In this document: positions 44,738-54,767 of the stretch, piece by piece
Layout of the letters: every line of letters starts with the position of its first letter
Numbering within the stretch: the first letter of the stretch is position 1
NCBI GenBank assembly: GCA_019828565.1
Contig: JAHDYR010000012.1
Span: 248,001 to 312,000 of the forward strand
Source of the DNA: Carpediemonas membranifera
Lineage: Eukaryota; Fornicata
Length of the DNA: 64,000 nucleotides
Direction: 5' to 3'
Made by a program: the position numbers and the translations under genes
Notes under the pieces: model-generated
Told to the model about the DNA's origin: nothing
The model's database searches: none
The model's input: only the letters and a program-made list of their open reading frames with translations

Positions 44738-47113
44738 CTACCACAGGGGGACCTGACGATCGTACTGCAGCTCACTGACAGCAGTGGGCTCCCTGCCTGG
44801 CCTGAGCCTGACCCTCGCGTTGGCCGCGACCTCGCTGATGAAACCATGCCGCAGGGCATAAATGATAGCAAGCATCCGAACCGGCGGAGACAGGGCCTTG
44901 AGCTTATTGCAGAGTCCTGGCATGGCCTTGAGGAGCTGAGGCACGGTCCACTGGCCGTCGTTGCCCCGCACTGCCCTGTAGAGGCTGGTCTGGATGCCAA
45001 GGTGGGTGTCGGGGGGTATCGACCGCAAATCCGACTTCTCCCGCTTGCAGTTGTCACACTTACCACACTGGAAGTGTCTGTCATGTCCAAAGTGCCGCAG
45101 CATCATCTCATTCCTGCAGCACACGGTGTCCGCCATGAACCAAAGCGTCTCATACAGGTGCTGCCGCTTGCCGTCGTCCATGCTGTGCGCGGCGTTGAGC
45201 ACCATCTCCGGTATCGCCTTACTCTTCCATCTGAACAAGCTGATGCACTCCGCAGTTTTGCCGTCCCGTCCAGCTCGGCCGGCCGCCTGGTAGTAGCCTG
45301 CCACGCTTAGTGCCATGCCAACGTGGATGACGAAGCGGACGTCTGGACGATCGATGCCCATGCCGAACGCCGTCGTGGCGCACACAACCTTGATCCGCCC
45401 ACCAGACCACTCCCCCTGAACTCGGTCACGCTCAGCGGCCTCGAGCCCGGCGTGATACGGCAGCGCGTGTATGCCGACCGCGGCTAGTGAGTCGGCGGCC
45501 TTCGTGGTCTCATTCTTACTCATGCAGTAAATTATTCCGCACATGCCCCTGAACCTCAGCTGCACCATGCGGGCAGCCTGCTGGTGCACCGCCATGGCGC
45601 TGCTAGTCTCCGCAGGGACGACTGAGAACACCAAGTTGTCTCTGTACAAAGGGCCCTCGATGTCAGTGAAGTCCGGCCGAAGTTGGAGGATGTCGATCAC
45701 CTGCTGCTTCGTCCGGGGGGCGGCTGTGGCGGTGAGGGCGGTGATGGGGACGTCTGGGTACGACTGACGCAGCTTGGCGAGCTCGATGTAATCCTGTCTG
45801 AAGTCGTGGCCCCAGTTGGACACGCAGTGGGCCTCGTCGATGACAAAACGGTCGAGGAGGCCATCCTTGTGCAGCTGCTCGAATATTTGGATCAATCTCC
45901 GAGATTGCACGATCTTTTCTGGCGTTACATAGCACACCTTGTACGGTACCGCCCCGTCGGCACCGGGCAGCAGGTCTGTCGGATGATGGGTCGGCCTGGG
46001 GCCTGAGAAATGGACCGCCGGGATCCCCCAGGCCGCTAGATGGGCGACCTGGTCGATTATGAGTGATATCAGCGGGGACACAACGACAGTGAGGCCGGGT
46101 GCGATGACCGCGGGGAGTTGGTACGTCAGGGACTTGCCCGAGCCGGTGGGGAGGATAACAAAGACGTCCTTGCCCGCGACCGCTGCCCAGACAGCCTCCT
46201 TCTGGTATGGTCTGAACGCAGCCATGGCGAACCTGCTGCGGAGGGTGGTGTGGATCCGCTCCACGACGCTGTCATCGAGCATGGGGGCAGTCGCACGGCC
46301 AAACGGCCTGGCTGGCGTGTGCGAGGCGTCCTTGGTCGCCGTCCACGGCCCTACCCTCGCGGCCCCGTGATCCCTCCTGTTCCCTTGAACCGGTGCCATG
46401 TCATCCAGGGTGATTTCCTCGATCGGGTCGACGTCCTCCTGCGTCGAGGCGTCCTCTATGGGCTCGGGACTTGGGGCACGGTGGCCGTACGTCGGCAGGG
46501 GCCTGGGTGGGTTGGTAAAGCCGCTGCTGCTGGCGGGCCCGAGCGGCAGGCTGGCTTGGGCCCTGATCAGATCCTCGAGGGCGTCGGGGAGGGCGATCGA
46601 GACGGCATGGGATACAGAGCACGGTGAAAGGAAGGCCCCTACACTCCTGCTGACAGCCTTCCCCCTCCCGCTGCCCGGCGTGCCCCTCGTAGGGTCGGGG
46701 GAGGGTGGTGCGGACAGCATCTCGACGTCGGACAGCTGCTCCTCGGCAAGGGCGGGGCTCATGTCCTTCGCCGCTGTCCTGCGCTGCGTCTGCGTCTTGG
46801 CCAGCACTGCGGATGGCTGCGTGACGGGCGCTTGGTGCGTTGGGAGGGATGCCGGGCGGATGAAGTCCTCGAGCGCCTCAATCGCCCGCATACGGCGCGA
46901 TTCCTGCGGCCCTATGAGGTTCTTAATGCCGTAGAGCTCAGACAGTGCCCTTTCCAGGACCGAAGTGGCTGCAGGGGCCGGTTCAAGCGACTCTTGGTCG
47001 CTATCATCGTCCAGGTCATAACAATCCACCTCCTCCTCAAGCTTCATACGCTTGATAGGAGTATCAAAGCCGTCGTCGATGTCGAAAACCTCGGCATCGA
47101 AACTATCATTCAT
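44738..47113 (-). CDS. RecQ-family DNA helicase, 791 aa
   Basis: First clear ATG at 47113 (MNDSFDAEVFDIDDGFDT). An acidic/Pro-rich N-terminus to ~290 is followed by the helicase core: motif 0/I RPYQKEAVWAAVAGKDVFVI then LPTGSGKSLTYQLP, motif II with aromatic loop FVIDEAHCVSNWGHDFRQDY, motif III ALTATAAP, and motifs V/VI CATTAFGMGIDRPDVRFVIH and YYQAAGRAGRDG. A RecQ zinc-binding part follows (CCRNEMMLRHFGH...CGKCDNC). No HRDC domain is seen at the end, so it is closer to RECQL/RECQ5 in layout. Unwinds 3'-5' in recombination and repair. Confidence 0.88.
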   Translation of the reverse strand: MNDSFDAEVFDIDDGFDTPIKRMKLEEEVDCYDLDDDSDQESLEPAPAATSVLERALSELYGIKNLIGPQESRRMRAIEALEDFIRPASLPTHQAPVTQPSAVLAKTQTQRRTAAKDMSPALAEEQLSDVEMLSAPPSPDPTRGTPGSGRGKAVSRSVGAFLSPCSVSHAVSIALPDALEDLIRAQASLPLGPASSSGFTNPPRPLPTYGHRAPSPEPIEDASTQEDVDPIEEITLDDMAPVQGNRRDHGAARVGPWTATKDASHTPARPFGRATAPMLDDSVVERIHTTLRSRFAMAAFRPYQKEAVWAAVAGKDVFVILPTGSGKSLTYQLPAVIAPGLTVVVSPLISLIIDQVAHLAAWGIPAVHFSGPRPTHHPTDLLPGADGAVPYKVCYVTPEKIVQSRRLIQIFEQLHKDGLLDRFVIDEAHCVSNWGHDFRQDYIELAKLRQSYPDVPITALTATAAPRTKQQVIDILQLRPDFTDIEGPLYRDNLVFSVVPAETSSAMAVHQQAARMVQLRFRGMCGIIYCMSKNETTKAADSLAAVGIHALPYHAGLEAAERDRVQGEWSGGRIKVVCATTAFGMGIDRPDVRFVIHVGMALSVAGYYQAAGRAGRDGKTAECISLFRWKSKAIPEMVLNAAHSMDDGKRQHLYETLWFMADTVCCRNEMMLRHFGHDRHFQCGKCDNCKREKSDLRSIPPDTHLGIQTSLYRAVRGNDGQWTVPQLLKAMPGLCNKLKALSPPVRMLAIIYALRHGFISEVAANARVRLRPGREPTAVSELQYDRQVPLW

Positions 47114-47215
47114 TCGACGCTTGAACTCACGCCAAGTGCGCAAAACTTCAGAGGTTGACTTCAGCCGTCCTTTTAATCCGCGGAGCAGTGCGATCCATGT
47201 CTGAAGGCACACAGC

Positions 47216-47619
47216 TCACATGGCCTCGTCGCCCTCAGCCTTGTTGACGCGGTCCATGCCGTAATCGGACGTCCCGCGGCCAGCAGCAGCATTCGCGTCA
47301 GCCTCGGTGTAAGGGGCCTCCTTGAGCTCCTTCACGCGCTTCTTGTGGACCTTGCTCTTGTTGTGGGCCACGAGCGAGTTCATGTTGATGAAGTGGCGGC
47401 TATGTGAGTTTGTACAGAGAATGGAACGTACTCGCACTGGAGGCAGTAGAACTGGCCACCACCGGGAAGCTCATCGTCGATGATGGCACGAGAAAGCTTC
47501 TCAGCCTGCTTAACGGGGTCGATGTTGTGGATCTCATCAAGATCCTTCACACGTCGCTTTGTAGAAGACTTCTTGGACTTGCTGCCGCCCTTACGCTTGT
47601 ATGAAACATTGTAGCCCAT
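47216..47619 (-). CDS. Bud20/ZNF593-type C2H2 zinc-finger protein, 123 aa
   Basis: Two exons (47432-47619, 47216-47399) over a 32-nt intron (47400-47431, GTACGT...CATAG), restoring FYCLQCDRHFINMNSLVAHN then KSKVHKKRVKEL. This single finger followed by KxHKKRxKxL is the signature of Bud20/ZNF593/ARX1-shuttling ribosome export factors. A basic N-terminus (YKRKGGSKSKKSSTKRRVKD) and an acidic C-terminus complete it. Role: nuclear export of the 60S subunit, by family. Confidence 0.88.
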
Positions 47620-47826
47620 CTAGGAAGTTGAAATGAGCAAGAAAACAAGCTGCTGAGAAGCGGGAAAGCAATTATGGCTGTCCACCGTAAATCACGTAAA
47701 TCGGGCCAACCCATGGCTACAACTGTGGCCCCTGCCAGAACGACATGCGATACATGCCCGGGACAAGCTTTTTTCCTCCAGTTCTCATTTCGATCTGGCA
47801 AGGTCACTTCGTCCTTGCGCCCATTC

Positions 47827-50800
47827 ATGGCTAAAGGAAAAAGAGGGAAGAAGAAGACCGGCCCTACAGCTATAGAGCAGTTCAAACAAAGTGTCAAGAG
47901 GAATTCAGCTCCGAAGGCGCCGCAATCAGCTCAAGCAGGCAATTGTGCTGCTCAAATCGACAAACACGTGCCTGTCGACACGACCAGGCGTGCAGTATCT
48001 ACAGCCAATGATCCTCTTCGGCATCACATCGCCCGCGTTCAGCGTGGTCTCACCGTGCTTCCCGTGGACGCCTTCGCCCACGAAGTCGTCGAGCGGGTCC
48101 AAACCCAGCGAGTGACCGTCATCCAAGGGTCCACAGGCTGCGGCAAGTCCACACGCATCCCACGATACATCGCTGACTGCGTGGACGGCGCCAAGATCAT
48201 CTGCACTCAGCCACGCCGCAAGGCTGCTACCAAGGTTGCCCAGCGCATAGCAGAGGAGTGGGGCATGTCGATGAACGAGCCGGGGTCCCGTATTGGGTAC
48301 TACATCAAGGACGAGCACGCCGGCGACTTCCGGCACATGACTATCCAGATGGTGACGACGGGGTGGTTGCTCCAGATGCTAGTCCACAACCCAGACTATC
48401 TCAGATACTTCAGCCACGTGGTCCTGGATGAGGTCCACGAGAGGGATGTCGACCCCGACATTCTCTTCTTCATCATTCGCCGCGTCCTGTCGATGCCGGG
48501 GCTCGAGCGGGTCCGTCTGGTGCTTATGTCGGCCACGGTCAACGTCGCCCTGTTCACCGAGTACTTCCAGACGCTATCGCCCACACGGCTGCTCCCGCCG
48601 CTGTGCATCGACCAGCAGGTGCACTCTGTGAGCGATGCCTTCCTCGACGAGCTGACCAAGGAGAAGAGCGTCGCTGGAATCGCCGGGATACCCGCGCTGG
48701 CTGCTCTGTTCGGCTTTGGCAAGCTCAACGACCGCCTGATCTCCCACAAGGCGGAGCAGCTTCTCTTCAACAGGCACGTCCCTGAGATGTGGACGATGCT
48801 CATCAAGGAGATCGCCCTGGCCCGCATGAAGGGCTCTGTGCCCGGCATGACCGGGGGTGACGCGATCCTGGTCTTCCTGCCTGGGATCCGGGCCATCGAG
48901 GACGTCTACGATCGTCTGTTCGACGTCCTTGGGGATGACGACCGCATCGTGCTCTACCAGTTCCACAGCGAGGTCGAGTTCGACGACGACGTCTTCGCGG
49001 TGCCCCAGCCCGGCAAGACACACGTCATCCTGGCCACAACCATCGCCGAGACCTCTGTCACCATCCCCAACGTCACCACGGTCATCGACACGGGCGTCGC
49101 TAAGAGGCCCGTGGGCGACCCCCAGGGCAACATCATCCTCAGGCCGACCTGGATCTCACAGTCGTCCGCCCTGCAGCGGCGCGGCCGTACGGGCAGGGTC
49201 TGCCCCGGTCTATGTGTGCGCCTCTACCCCCGCTGGTTCTTCGATAGGGTCATGCCGGCCAACCCAATGTCCGTGATCCAGGCGCTGCCCCTCGAGACAG
49301 TCGTCCTTAAACTGCTCATGGTTAACCCCAGCGAGACGCCGGGACGGACTCTGACGCAGCTCCTGGAGGCCCCGGAGAGCGATAGGCTTGACTACGCCCT
49401 GGAGAACGATTATGTGCACGGGTTTGTGACGACGCCGGACGACGCCACTACTGCTGTGACACCATTGGGCGAGATGGCTTGCTCGATGGGTCTCTCAGCG
49501 CCCCTAACCGCCGCGCTGATCAGTGCCGTTGCGACGTTCAACGCCAAGATCATCCGCACCGTAGCCGTTGCCGCGGCGATGAACGTGGCTGGCCGTCTGC
49601 CCTACGTGATGGGGTCCTGGCGGTTCGACCCCCACCCCGAGATGTTCGCGGCCCACAGCATGCGGTGCAACAACATCGGCAGGCCGCCCCACACGAGGCC
49701 GAGTGCTGGCATGACGTGTGATGTCGCCGCGAGTGACGTCGAGGCGATGTGCCAGGTGATCGAGGCCTTTGTGTCCACCCCAAAGTCAGCCCAGACCGGC
49801 TTCTTTGCGACGCGTGGGCTCAAGAAGGAGCTGTTCACTGCTTTCATGACGCAGCTCCACTCGATATGTAGCAGCATATGCCAGACGTTCCCTGAGGACA
49901 CCCGCCAGACCCTCGCCCAGGCCTTCGCTGCCTTCTTCCCTAGGAGAGACGCCGTGGCGAGGGATGGCGGCCTCTTCTCCCACACCATGGGCGGATTCAT
50001 GCTGGGCGGCCTGCTCGTGTCTGGTATCCGTGAGCTCGACCGCGTCGGGCTGGAGAAGAAGCCGCTCGACCTCAGACGGCCGCTGGACGAGGAGGGTTGG
50101 GCCGGCTTCGACATCGGCAGCGGCATGCGGTCCGTGCCCCGTGACGAGCTCATCGCCGTGATGAACTCCTCCCCCGCCCTCGTGCTCCACCTCTCAGCAC
50201 TCAAGCCTGGTCAAAAAACCACCCACCCAGAGCTCCTCACGGCAGAGTACTGGGAGACGGCTGCAGAGTACTTGCTGAACTCCGCGTACGACCCCCGGTC
50301 AGGTCAGGTGCGGGCGCGGGGTCGGAGTCACAAGATCGGATGTGTTGTAACCAAGATACAGGGCTCGAAGAAGAAGTCTAAGAGCCTCGTGGCGCTACTG
50401 TACAACCTGCAGACGCTGGGCCCGATCCCCGAGGCGGACACCAGCCCCTACGCCCCGCCCTTCGACCTGCTCTCGGGCAGTCTTTATAACCTGATGACGG
50501 TAACCACGGGAGCTCGGAACGACACCATCGTCTTCCCCGGGCCGGATCGTGTCAGGTTCTACAACAGGCGCGAGTGTCAGGTGGACCGCCGCATGCCGCT
50601 GTTGGCCAAGTCGGGCGGCCCGGGTCCTAATAGGCCTGCTGACAGCACCGTGGCCGTGCCGTTCACGTTCAGGAACGCGCAGGAGATCAAGGCGAAGGGC
50701 ACTGCCGGCAGCCACACCGTCTTGAGGCGCAGGGCAGTCAGCATGCATAGCGTGGACTGCTACGCCATTCCCGTGTCCCAGTCGCTGAGCCAGGTCGGCG

Positions 50801-51297
50801 CCAACATGGTCAGTGTCTATTGGGACGCAGTGCACCTCATCCGGCTGCCCTCGGCCATCATGGTTGTATTCCGGATGGTTTTCGACCCTGACTTCAGTGA
50901 GGTTGAGGCCGCCCTTGATGCGGACGACCAGGTCCTCAGCGTCACCATGTACAAGACGAAGGGCGACATCATGTCGAGTGGGACCCCCGGCCTCACTCTC
51001 GACGACCTTGTGGCGGTGACCGAAGTGACCGGCGGGTTCGACAAGACGTTGAAAATGATGGCCGATCACGACATCCGGGTCGGCTCGGCCATTGCTCCCT
51101 GGACCCACACCCTGCTGGCCACCGTGCGGGCTCTGGGCGCCGTGATCGCCCAGGGTTTGGACCAGCCAGGACAGTATGTCAGGTCTGTGCGTTTCGTGGC
51201 CAAGCGGGGGCTGACGGTCGTCTGGGACGGGCCCACTGACCTTGGGTCGGGGGTCCAGGCCGTACAGGGCCAGCTGGACGATTCAAGCTGGTTCTAG
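47827..51297 (+). CDS. DEAH-box (DEVH) RNA helicase, 1156 aa
   Basis: I start at ATG 47827 (MAKGKRGKKKTGPTAIEQFK) because the 51 codons from the in-frame ATG at 47674 look unlike coding sequence; the longer form remains possible. Motif I is QGSTGCGKSTRIPRYI, Ia TQPRRKAATKVAQRIA, II LDEVHERDVDPD, III LMSAT, V LATTIAETSVTIPNVTTVID and VI QRRGRTGR. The DEVH box and domain order (RecA1, RecA2, winged helix, ratchet, C-terminal region to 1156) fit the DHX29/36/57-TDRD9 group. The C-terminal ~350 residues are unassigned. Single exon. Confidence 0.85.
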   Translation: MAKGKRGKKKTGPTAIEQFKQSVKRNSAPKAPQSAQAGNCAAQIDKHVPVDTTRRAVSTANDPLRHHIARVQRGLTVLPVDAFAHEVVERVQTQRVTVIQGSTGCGKSTRIPRYIADCVDGAKIICTQPRRKAATKVAQRIAEEWGMSMNEPGSRIGYYIKDEHAGDFRHMTIQMVTTGWLLQMLVHNPDYLRYFSHVVLDEVHERDVDPDILFFIIRRVLSMPGLERVRLVLMSATVNVALFTEYFQTLSPTRLLPPLCIDQQVHSVSDAFLDELTKEKSVAGIAGIPALAALFGFGKLNDRLISHKAEQLLFNRHVPEMWTMLIKEIALARMKGSVPGMTGGDAILVFLPGIRAIEDVYDRLFDVLGDDDRIVLYQFHSEVEFDDDVFAVPQPGKTHVILATTIAETSVTIPNVTTVIDTGVAKRPVGDPQGNIILRPTWISQSSALQRRGRTGRVCPGLCVRLYPRWFFDRVMPANPMSVIQALPLETVVLKLLMVNPSETPGRTLTQLLEAPESDRLDYALENDYVHGFVTTPDDATTAVTPLGEMACSMGLSAPLTAALISAVATFNAKIIRTVAVAAAMNVAGRLPYVMGSWRFDPHPEMFAAHSMRCNNIGRPPHTRPSAGMTCDVAASDVEAMCQVIEAFVSTPKSAQTGFFATRGLKKELFTAFMTQLHSICSSICQTFPEDTRQTLAQAFAAFFPRRDAVARDGGLFSHTMGGFMLGGLLVSGIRELDRVGLEKKPLDLRRPLDEEGWAGFDIGSGMRSVPRDELIAVMNSSPALVLHLSALKPGQKTTHPELLTAEYWETAAEYLLNSAYDPRSGQVRARGRSHKIGCVVTKIQGSKKKSKSLVALLYNLQTLGPIPEADTSPYAPPFDLLSGSLYNLMTVTTGARNDTIVFPGPDRVRFYNRRECQVDRRMPLLAKSGGPGPNRPADSTVAVPFTFRNAQEIKAKGTAGSHTVLRRRAVSMHSVDCYAIPVSQSLSQVGANMVSVYWDAVHLIRLPSAIMVVFRMVFDPDFSEVEAALDADDQVLSVTMYKTKGDIMSSGTPGLTLDDLVAVTEVTGGFDKTLKMMADHDIRVGSAIAPWTHTLLATVRALGAVIAQGLDQPGQYVRSVRFVAKRGLTVVWDGPTDLGSGVQAVQGQLDDSSWF

Positions 51298-51339
51298 GGT
51301 AATAAATCAGGCGCTCTTTTATTATTACACTGGTGGCAC

Positions 51340-53145
51340 TCACCCCTTGAGATCCCGGACGAACGACAACAACGCCTCCGACTGTTTGGCAGCCCTCAGC
51401 CCGCCGTCGATGGCGGCTACGACGTGCAGACCCACGTCCCGGTCGAGGAAGTCTGCCAGGGTCTGGATCAGGTGAGATGACCGTTTGCTGAGCCGCTCCC
51501 GTCTAAACAGAGTGGTGATAGCCGTGTTGAAGCTAGAGATCGCCTGCCGCGCCCCAACGCTCTTCAGCATCGCCGGGGCCGCGGGTTGGATGAAAGCGAG
51601 CGTCCTGCTCGTGGTATGTGTATGCAGGCCGACAGTTACGACGACGTGCTCGTCCAGCGGCCCATCAAACATGTGGGATGACTCCAAAGCTGCTTTGAGA
51701 TCCTCTGCTGCTGCTATAGGACTATCAACGGCGTACACATCGCCGTCCTCTGGCGGCCCCCCCAGCAGCGTGCGGTACTGCTCCGCGGAGTCGGGCAAGA
51801 GGCTGATGGCGCTGAGGGTGATCTTGGGCGTGAGGCTCGACGTGAGATGGCCCGACTCGACTGTGAGCTGGCTGACGATCTCCGCCATGACCCGCGGCTG
51901 CATGAACACCGAGTGGACCCCGGCCGGGCTCCATGGTCGGCCCAGGAACACGACCGTGGCCGACCTGGACCTGGCAACGTCCCCTGCAATGTCGGCGAGC
52001 ATGGGCGCGAGCACCTCTGGGGAGAGGTCGACGGCCCGGTCAGGGTGGACAGTCTTGGGGTGCCGGCCGCCGTATCGGACCATGTGACTGTGGACGAGGA
52101 CAGTGTCGCCGTCCCTCTCGATGAACGGGGCCTGCTGGGCCGTGGCCGGGGCTGTGGGGTTGAGTGCCACAGTCACCGTCCTCGGGGCCGCTCTCCTCTC
52201 GGGGCTGGGCGGGGCGGACTTGGGCGCCTGTCGCCTCAGCGAGGACACCGCGTCGGACATGATGCCGTCCATAGCAGCCACACCGTCCTCCACGGCCTGC
52301 TGCAGCTCCTGGTACTCCCCCCACAGCCTGTTACAGCAAGCAATGACGGGGGCAGGGTCAACCGGGCCGGGTTGGGGCGTCGCGTACTTCTCCTGGAGGG
52401 CCCGGAGCTCCGTCTGCTTCTGGGCTGCCTTTCTGCGGGCAATCTGCAGCTGCGCCTCGAGGTCGTCGGCCCGCTCCCGCTCCTTGGCAGCCTCCTTCTT
52501 GGCCGCCGTCACACGGGCGCTCTCTGCCTTAAGCACAGACTCCGCCAGCATGTGTGTGGAGTTCGACGCCAGAGCTGCAGTGATCTTGCCCTCCAAGGCC
52601 AGCAGACTGGTCTCATCGAGGGGGTTAACGTGTATGTTGAACAACCGGCCCAGTCGGCCCCACACCCCACTGTCCGTGGGGATCAGCGTCGTGTGGTGCA
52701 GTCTGGACTCCGCCTTGGTGTGTCTCAGCCCCTCTTCGGCCAGGTCGTCCTCTAGTCTGGCGACGTCGGATCGAAGCTCCTCGAGCTCGAGCAGACGGTC
52801 CCTGACAAAGGGAGGAACCACTTCTAAGAGGATCGCCTCGAGCTTCTCAATGCGGCTGATCAGCTCGTGGCGCTCGCCACGGGCGTATGACACGAAATCT
52901 TGCGTCTTCTTGCCAGACCAGGCGGAAAGAACCACCGCTGGGGCCGCAAGAAGGGGCTGATAGGGGTCCCGGTTAAACCTCGTGCGGGAAATGTTGTAAG
53001 GAAGGATGTCGAAGACGTTGGTCTGCTCCTGTGGCGCTGGCGGCGGATTGTCAAAGGTCATCGGCTTAGACGACGGTGTAGCTGATGCCAGTGAACGTGA
53101 AGGACTAAATGGGTTGTATTGGCTAGACATATGTGATTGAAACAT
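51340..53145 (-). CDS. Coiled-coil protein with degenerate kinesin-like C-terminal domain, 601 aa
   Basis: ATG at 53145 (MFQSHMSSQYNPF; also ATG 53130). Residues ~95-320 are coiled coil. The C-terminal ~240 residues follow the order of a kinesin motor: VVFLGRPWSPAGVHSVFM where the P-loop would be, SRTLAFIQPAAPAMLKSVGA where SxxxxxDLAGSE lies, and SFNTAITTLFRRERLSKRSS-HLIQTLADFLDRDVGLHVVAAI, resembling the NxSLxALxxVI...PYRxSKLTRLLxDSLGG...MI helix-strand end. P-loop and switch residues are missing, so it cannot be an ATPase. Coiled coil followed by a motor is the kinesin-14 order, and nucleotide-free kinesin-14 partners (Vik1/Cik1 type) exist. The match is by eye. Confidence 0.5.
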   Translation of the reverse strand: MFQSHMSSQYNPFSPSRSLASATPSSKPMTFDNPPPAPQEQTNVFDILPYNISRTRFNRDPYQPLLAAPAVVLSAWSGKKTQDFVSYARGERHELISRIEKLEAILLEVVPPFVRDRLLELEELRSDVARLEDDLAEEGLRHTKAESRLHHTTLIPTDSGVWGRLGRLFNIHVNPLDETSLLALEGKITAALASNSTHMLAESVLKAESARVTAAKKEAAKERERADDLEAQLQIARRKAAQKQTELRALQEKYATPQPGPVDPAPVIACCNRLWGEYQELQQAVEDGVAAMDGIMSDAVSSLRRQAPKSAPPSPERRAAPRTVTVALNPTAPATAQQAPFIERDGDTVLVHSHMVRYGGRHPKTVHPDRAVDLSPEVLAPMLADIAGDVARSRSATVVFLGRPWSPAGVHSVFMQPRVMAEIVSQLTVESGHLTSSLTPKITLSAISLLPDSAEQYRTLLGGPPEDGDVYAVDSPIAAAEDLKAALESSHMFDGPLDEHVVVTVGLHTHTTSRTLAFIQPAAPAMLKSVGARQAISSFNTAITTLFRRERLSKRSSHLIQTLADFLDRDVGLHVVAAIDGGLRAAKQSEALLSFVRDLKG

Positions 53146-53324
53146 GCTCTATAGCGCTACCGACCGTATTTGGCGCAGAATTCGCTCGCAGAGGACGGCT
53201 GGAAAATGAACGCGTCAATCGTTCCCCGCTATACATATGGCGTGGGATGCTGCTGTACCCGCTACCCAGGCCCACCAAGGTCTGCTCAGCATAGCTTACA
53301 TTTATGTGACATATAACAGGCAGA

Positions 53325-53873
53325 TTAGATCAGGAGGGCGACAAGGGCGACAATCAGCGCAATGCTGACGGACCACATCCGGGCGTCCGACAAGATGATG
53401 GTGCTCTCATACGTGGCCGATGATGCGCCGCATGCGAAGAGCTGAAGAGTGACTTCGCGCTCGGAGGAGCCAATGGCCTCGACGTTTGAGAGGAAGATGT
53501 CGATGAGGTCGCTGGCCGTGTATGGGATGCTGATCATGTCCATCACGCCCTGGATGCCGTCGACGGGGAGTGTCAGGTTGAGGGGATAGATGGCTTCGGT
53601 GGCATCAAGGAACTCGTCAACATCAAAGCAGTTGCCCCGCTCCGTACGGGCAGCGGAGAGCGTAGTATCCTGCAGGAGGTCCTTGAAGCGGTCGTTAGAG
53701 AAGGTAGCGACGACCTCGATGGAGGAGCCCGCCACAAAGGTGGCCAAAGGCCATTTGAGCTCGGTAACCTGGTTGATCAGCACCTTGTCGCCTGTAACCG
53801 GGGCAGTGAAGTCGGTACAGGATGCAAATGTGGCCAGTACAGCGATAGAGAAGAAGAGAGGGATGAAGCCCAT
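53325..53873 (-). CDS. Secreted or surface-anchored hypothetical protein, 182 aa
   Basis: ATG at 53873 (MGFIPLFFSIAVLATFASCT) is a typical signal peptide. The mature part (FTAPVTGDKVLINQVTELKW…) has alternating strands and two cysteines (GNCFDVDEFL, LQLFACGASS), and the C-terminus is hydrophobic (MWSVSIALIVALVALLI) without a charged tail, as in GPI-anchored proteins. No family recognised. Its first ~13 codons and upstream flank lie in the left arm of the inverted duplication; the right arm carries a truncated copy. Confidence 0.65.
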   Translation of the reverse strand: MGFIPLFFSIAVLATFASCTDFTAPVTGDKVLINQVTELKWPLATFVAGSSIEVVATFSNDRFKDLLQDTTLSAARTERGNCFDVDEFLDATEAIYPLNLTLPVDGIQGVMDMISIPYTASDLIDIFLSNVEAIGSSEREVTLQLFACGASSATYESTIILSDARMWSVSIALIVALVALLI

Positions 53874-54636
53874 CGGCGAATTTCGGCTTTCGTTGTTGTG
53901 CCAAAAATGGCCGGCAGTCACAATCGCGACAGCCGAGCAGACCGGGGCCGTGCGGCGTCCTCGAGACTCGCTGGCGCCCGGTGGCCGCCTCATTTCCCGC
54001 AAACGAGGCCCCACGACACGCCGCAGTTTAATATAAGTCGCCACTAGGCGCGGTCGTCCTCAGCCAGGGCCTTGAGCATCTCCAGCTCGCTATGCGGGGC
54101 CGTCTTCAGCACTTGCGCTCGGTGCAAGCGGGCCCGCCTCACCAGGTGCCACACGGCGATGCCGCTCATGAGCACGCACAGCGACGCCGCGATGAGGTCC
54201 CCAATGGGGCTGGCTGCGATGACCGCCTCTGGCGTGCCGATGGTGAGCCCCAGGACGACCATGAGCGGGGTGCCGACGAGCACGTGCCGGGTCAGCATGA
54301 CGATCATGCCCAGGGGCGACAGCTTGATGGCCATGAAGACCAGCGTCACCGGGCTCTGGAAGCCGACAACGAAGAAGGCCAGGCAGTAGATCCGGGCGAA
54401 CGTGGTCCCGATGGCGATTGTGTGCGGGTCGTCCGTGAAGATCCGGAGATACAGGCGGGGAAACAGCAGGACAATCACCCAGGCCGCCAGGCCGAGCGCG
54501 ATGCCGGTCAGCACGGAGAACGCGATCGTCTGGCTGAGCCGCTTGTACCGATGCGAGCCGTAGCAGTACCCAGCGAGGGGCAGCGCCCCTTGCCCCACCG
54601 CCATCAGCGGCACGAAGAGCAGCAGGTAGCTCCGGG
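53832..54636. repeat. Left arm of an ~805-bp inverted duplication
   Basis: Reverse complement of 55929-56734, almost identical (one visible replacement, Ala for Val, in the MATE part). Holds the last ~190 codons of a MATE transporter plus its 3' flank and the first codons of the secreted-protein gene. Confidence 0.9.
54044..54636 (-). pseudogene. Truncated MATE transporter copy (C-terminal part)
   Basis: Encodes the same sequence as the end of the gene at 54768-56519 (MAVGQGALPLAGYCYGSHRY … EMLKALAEDDRA) but lacks the N-terminal two thirds. Similarity stops at ~54636, inside the coding sequence, at the breakpoint of the inverted duplication. Upstream sequence (ARAHPVPARAN-like) is unrelated. 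No promoter or start of its own is evident, although an in-frame ATG exists at MPLMAVGQ. Confidence 0.85.
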
Positions 54637-54767
54637 CCCACTGACCCTGCCAGAGCTAACATCTAGGCCAGTCTGCCCAGTGATGCACTCAAGCCCGTAC
54701 TAAATCTCGTAAAAGATTCACTGCGCTCGACTCTGTCAGTGCCGCGACGACGAGCGTCCCACCTCGT

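Noticed and set aside
47674..47826. Upstream ATG of the DEAH helicase
   Set aside because: The extra 51 codons are Cys/Phe/Thr-rich and unlike helicase N-termini, and the next ATG opens a typical basic N-terminus; kept only as an alternative.
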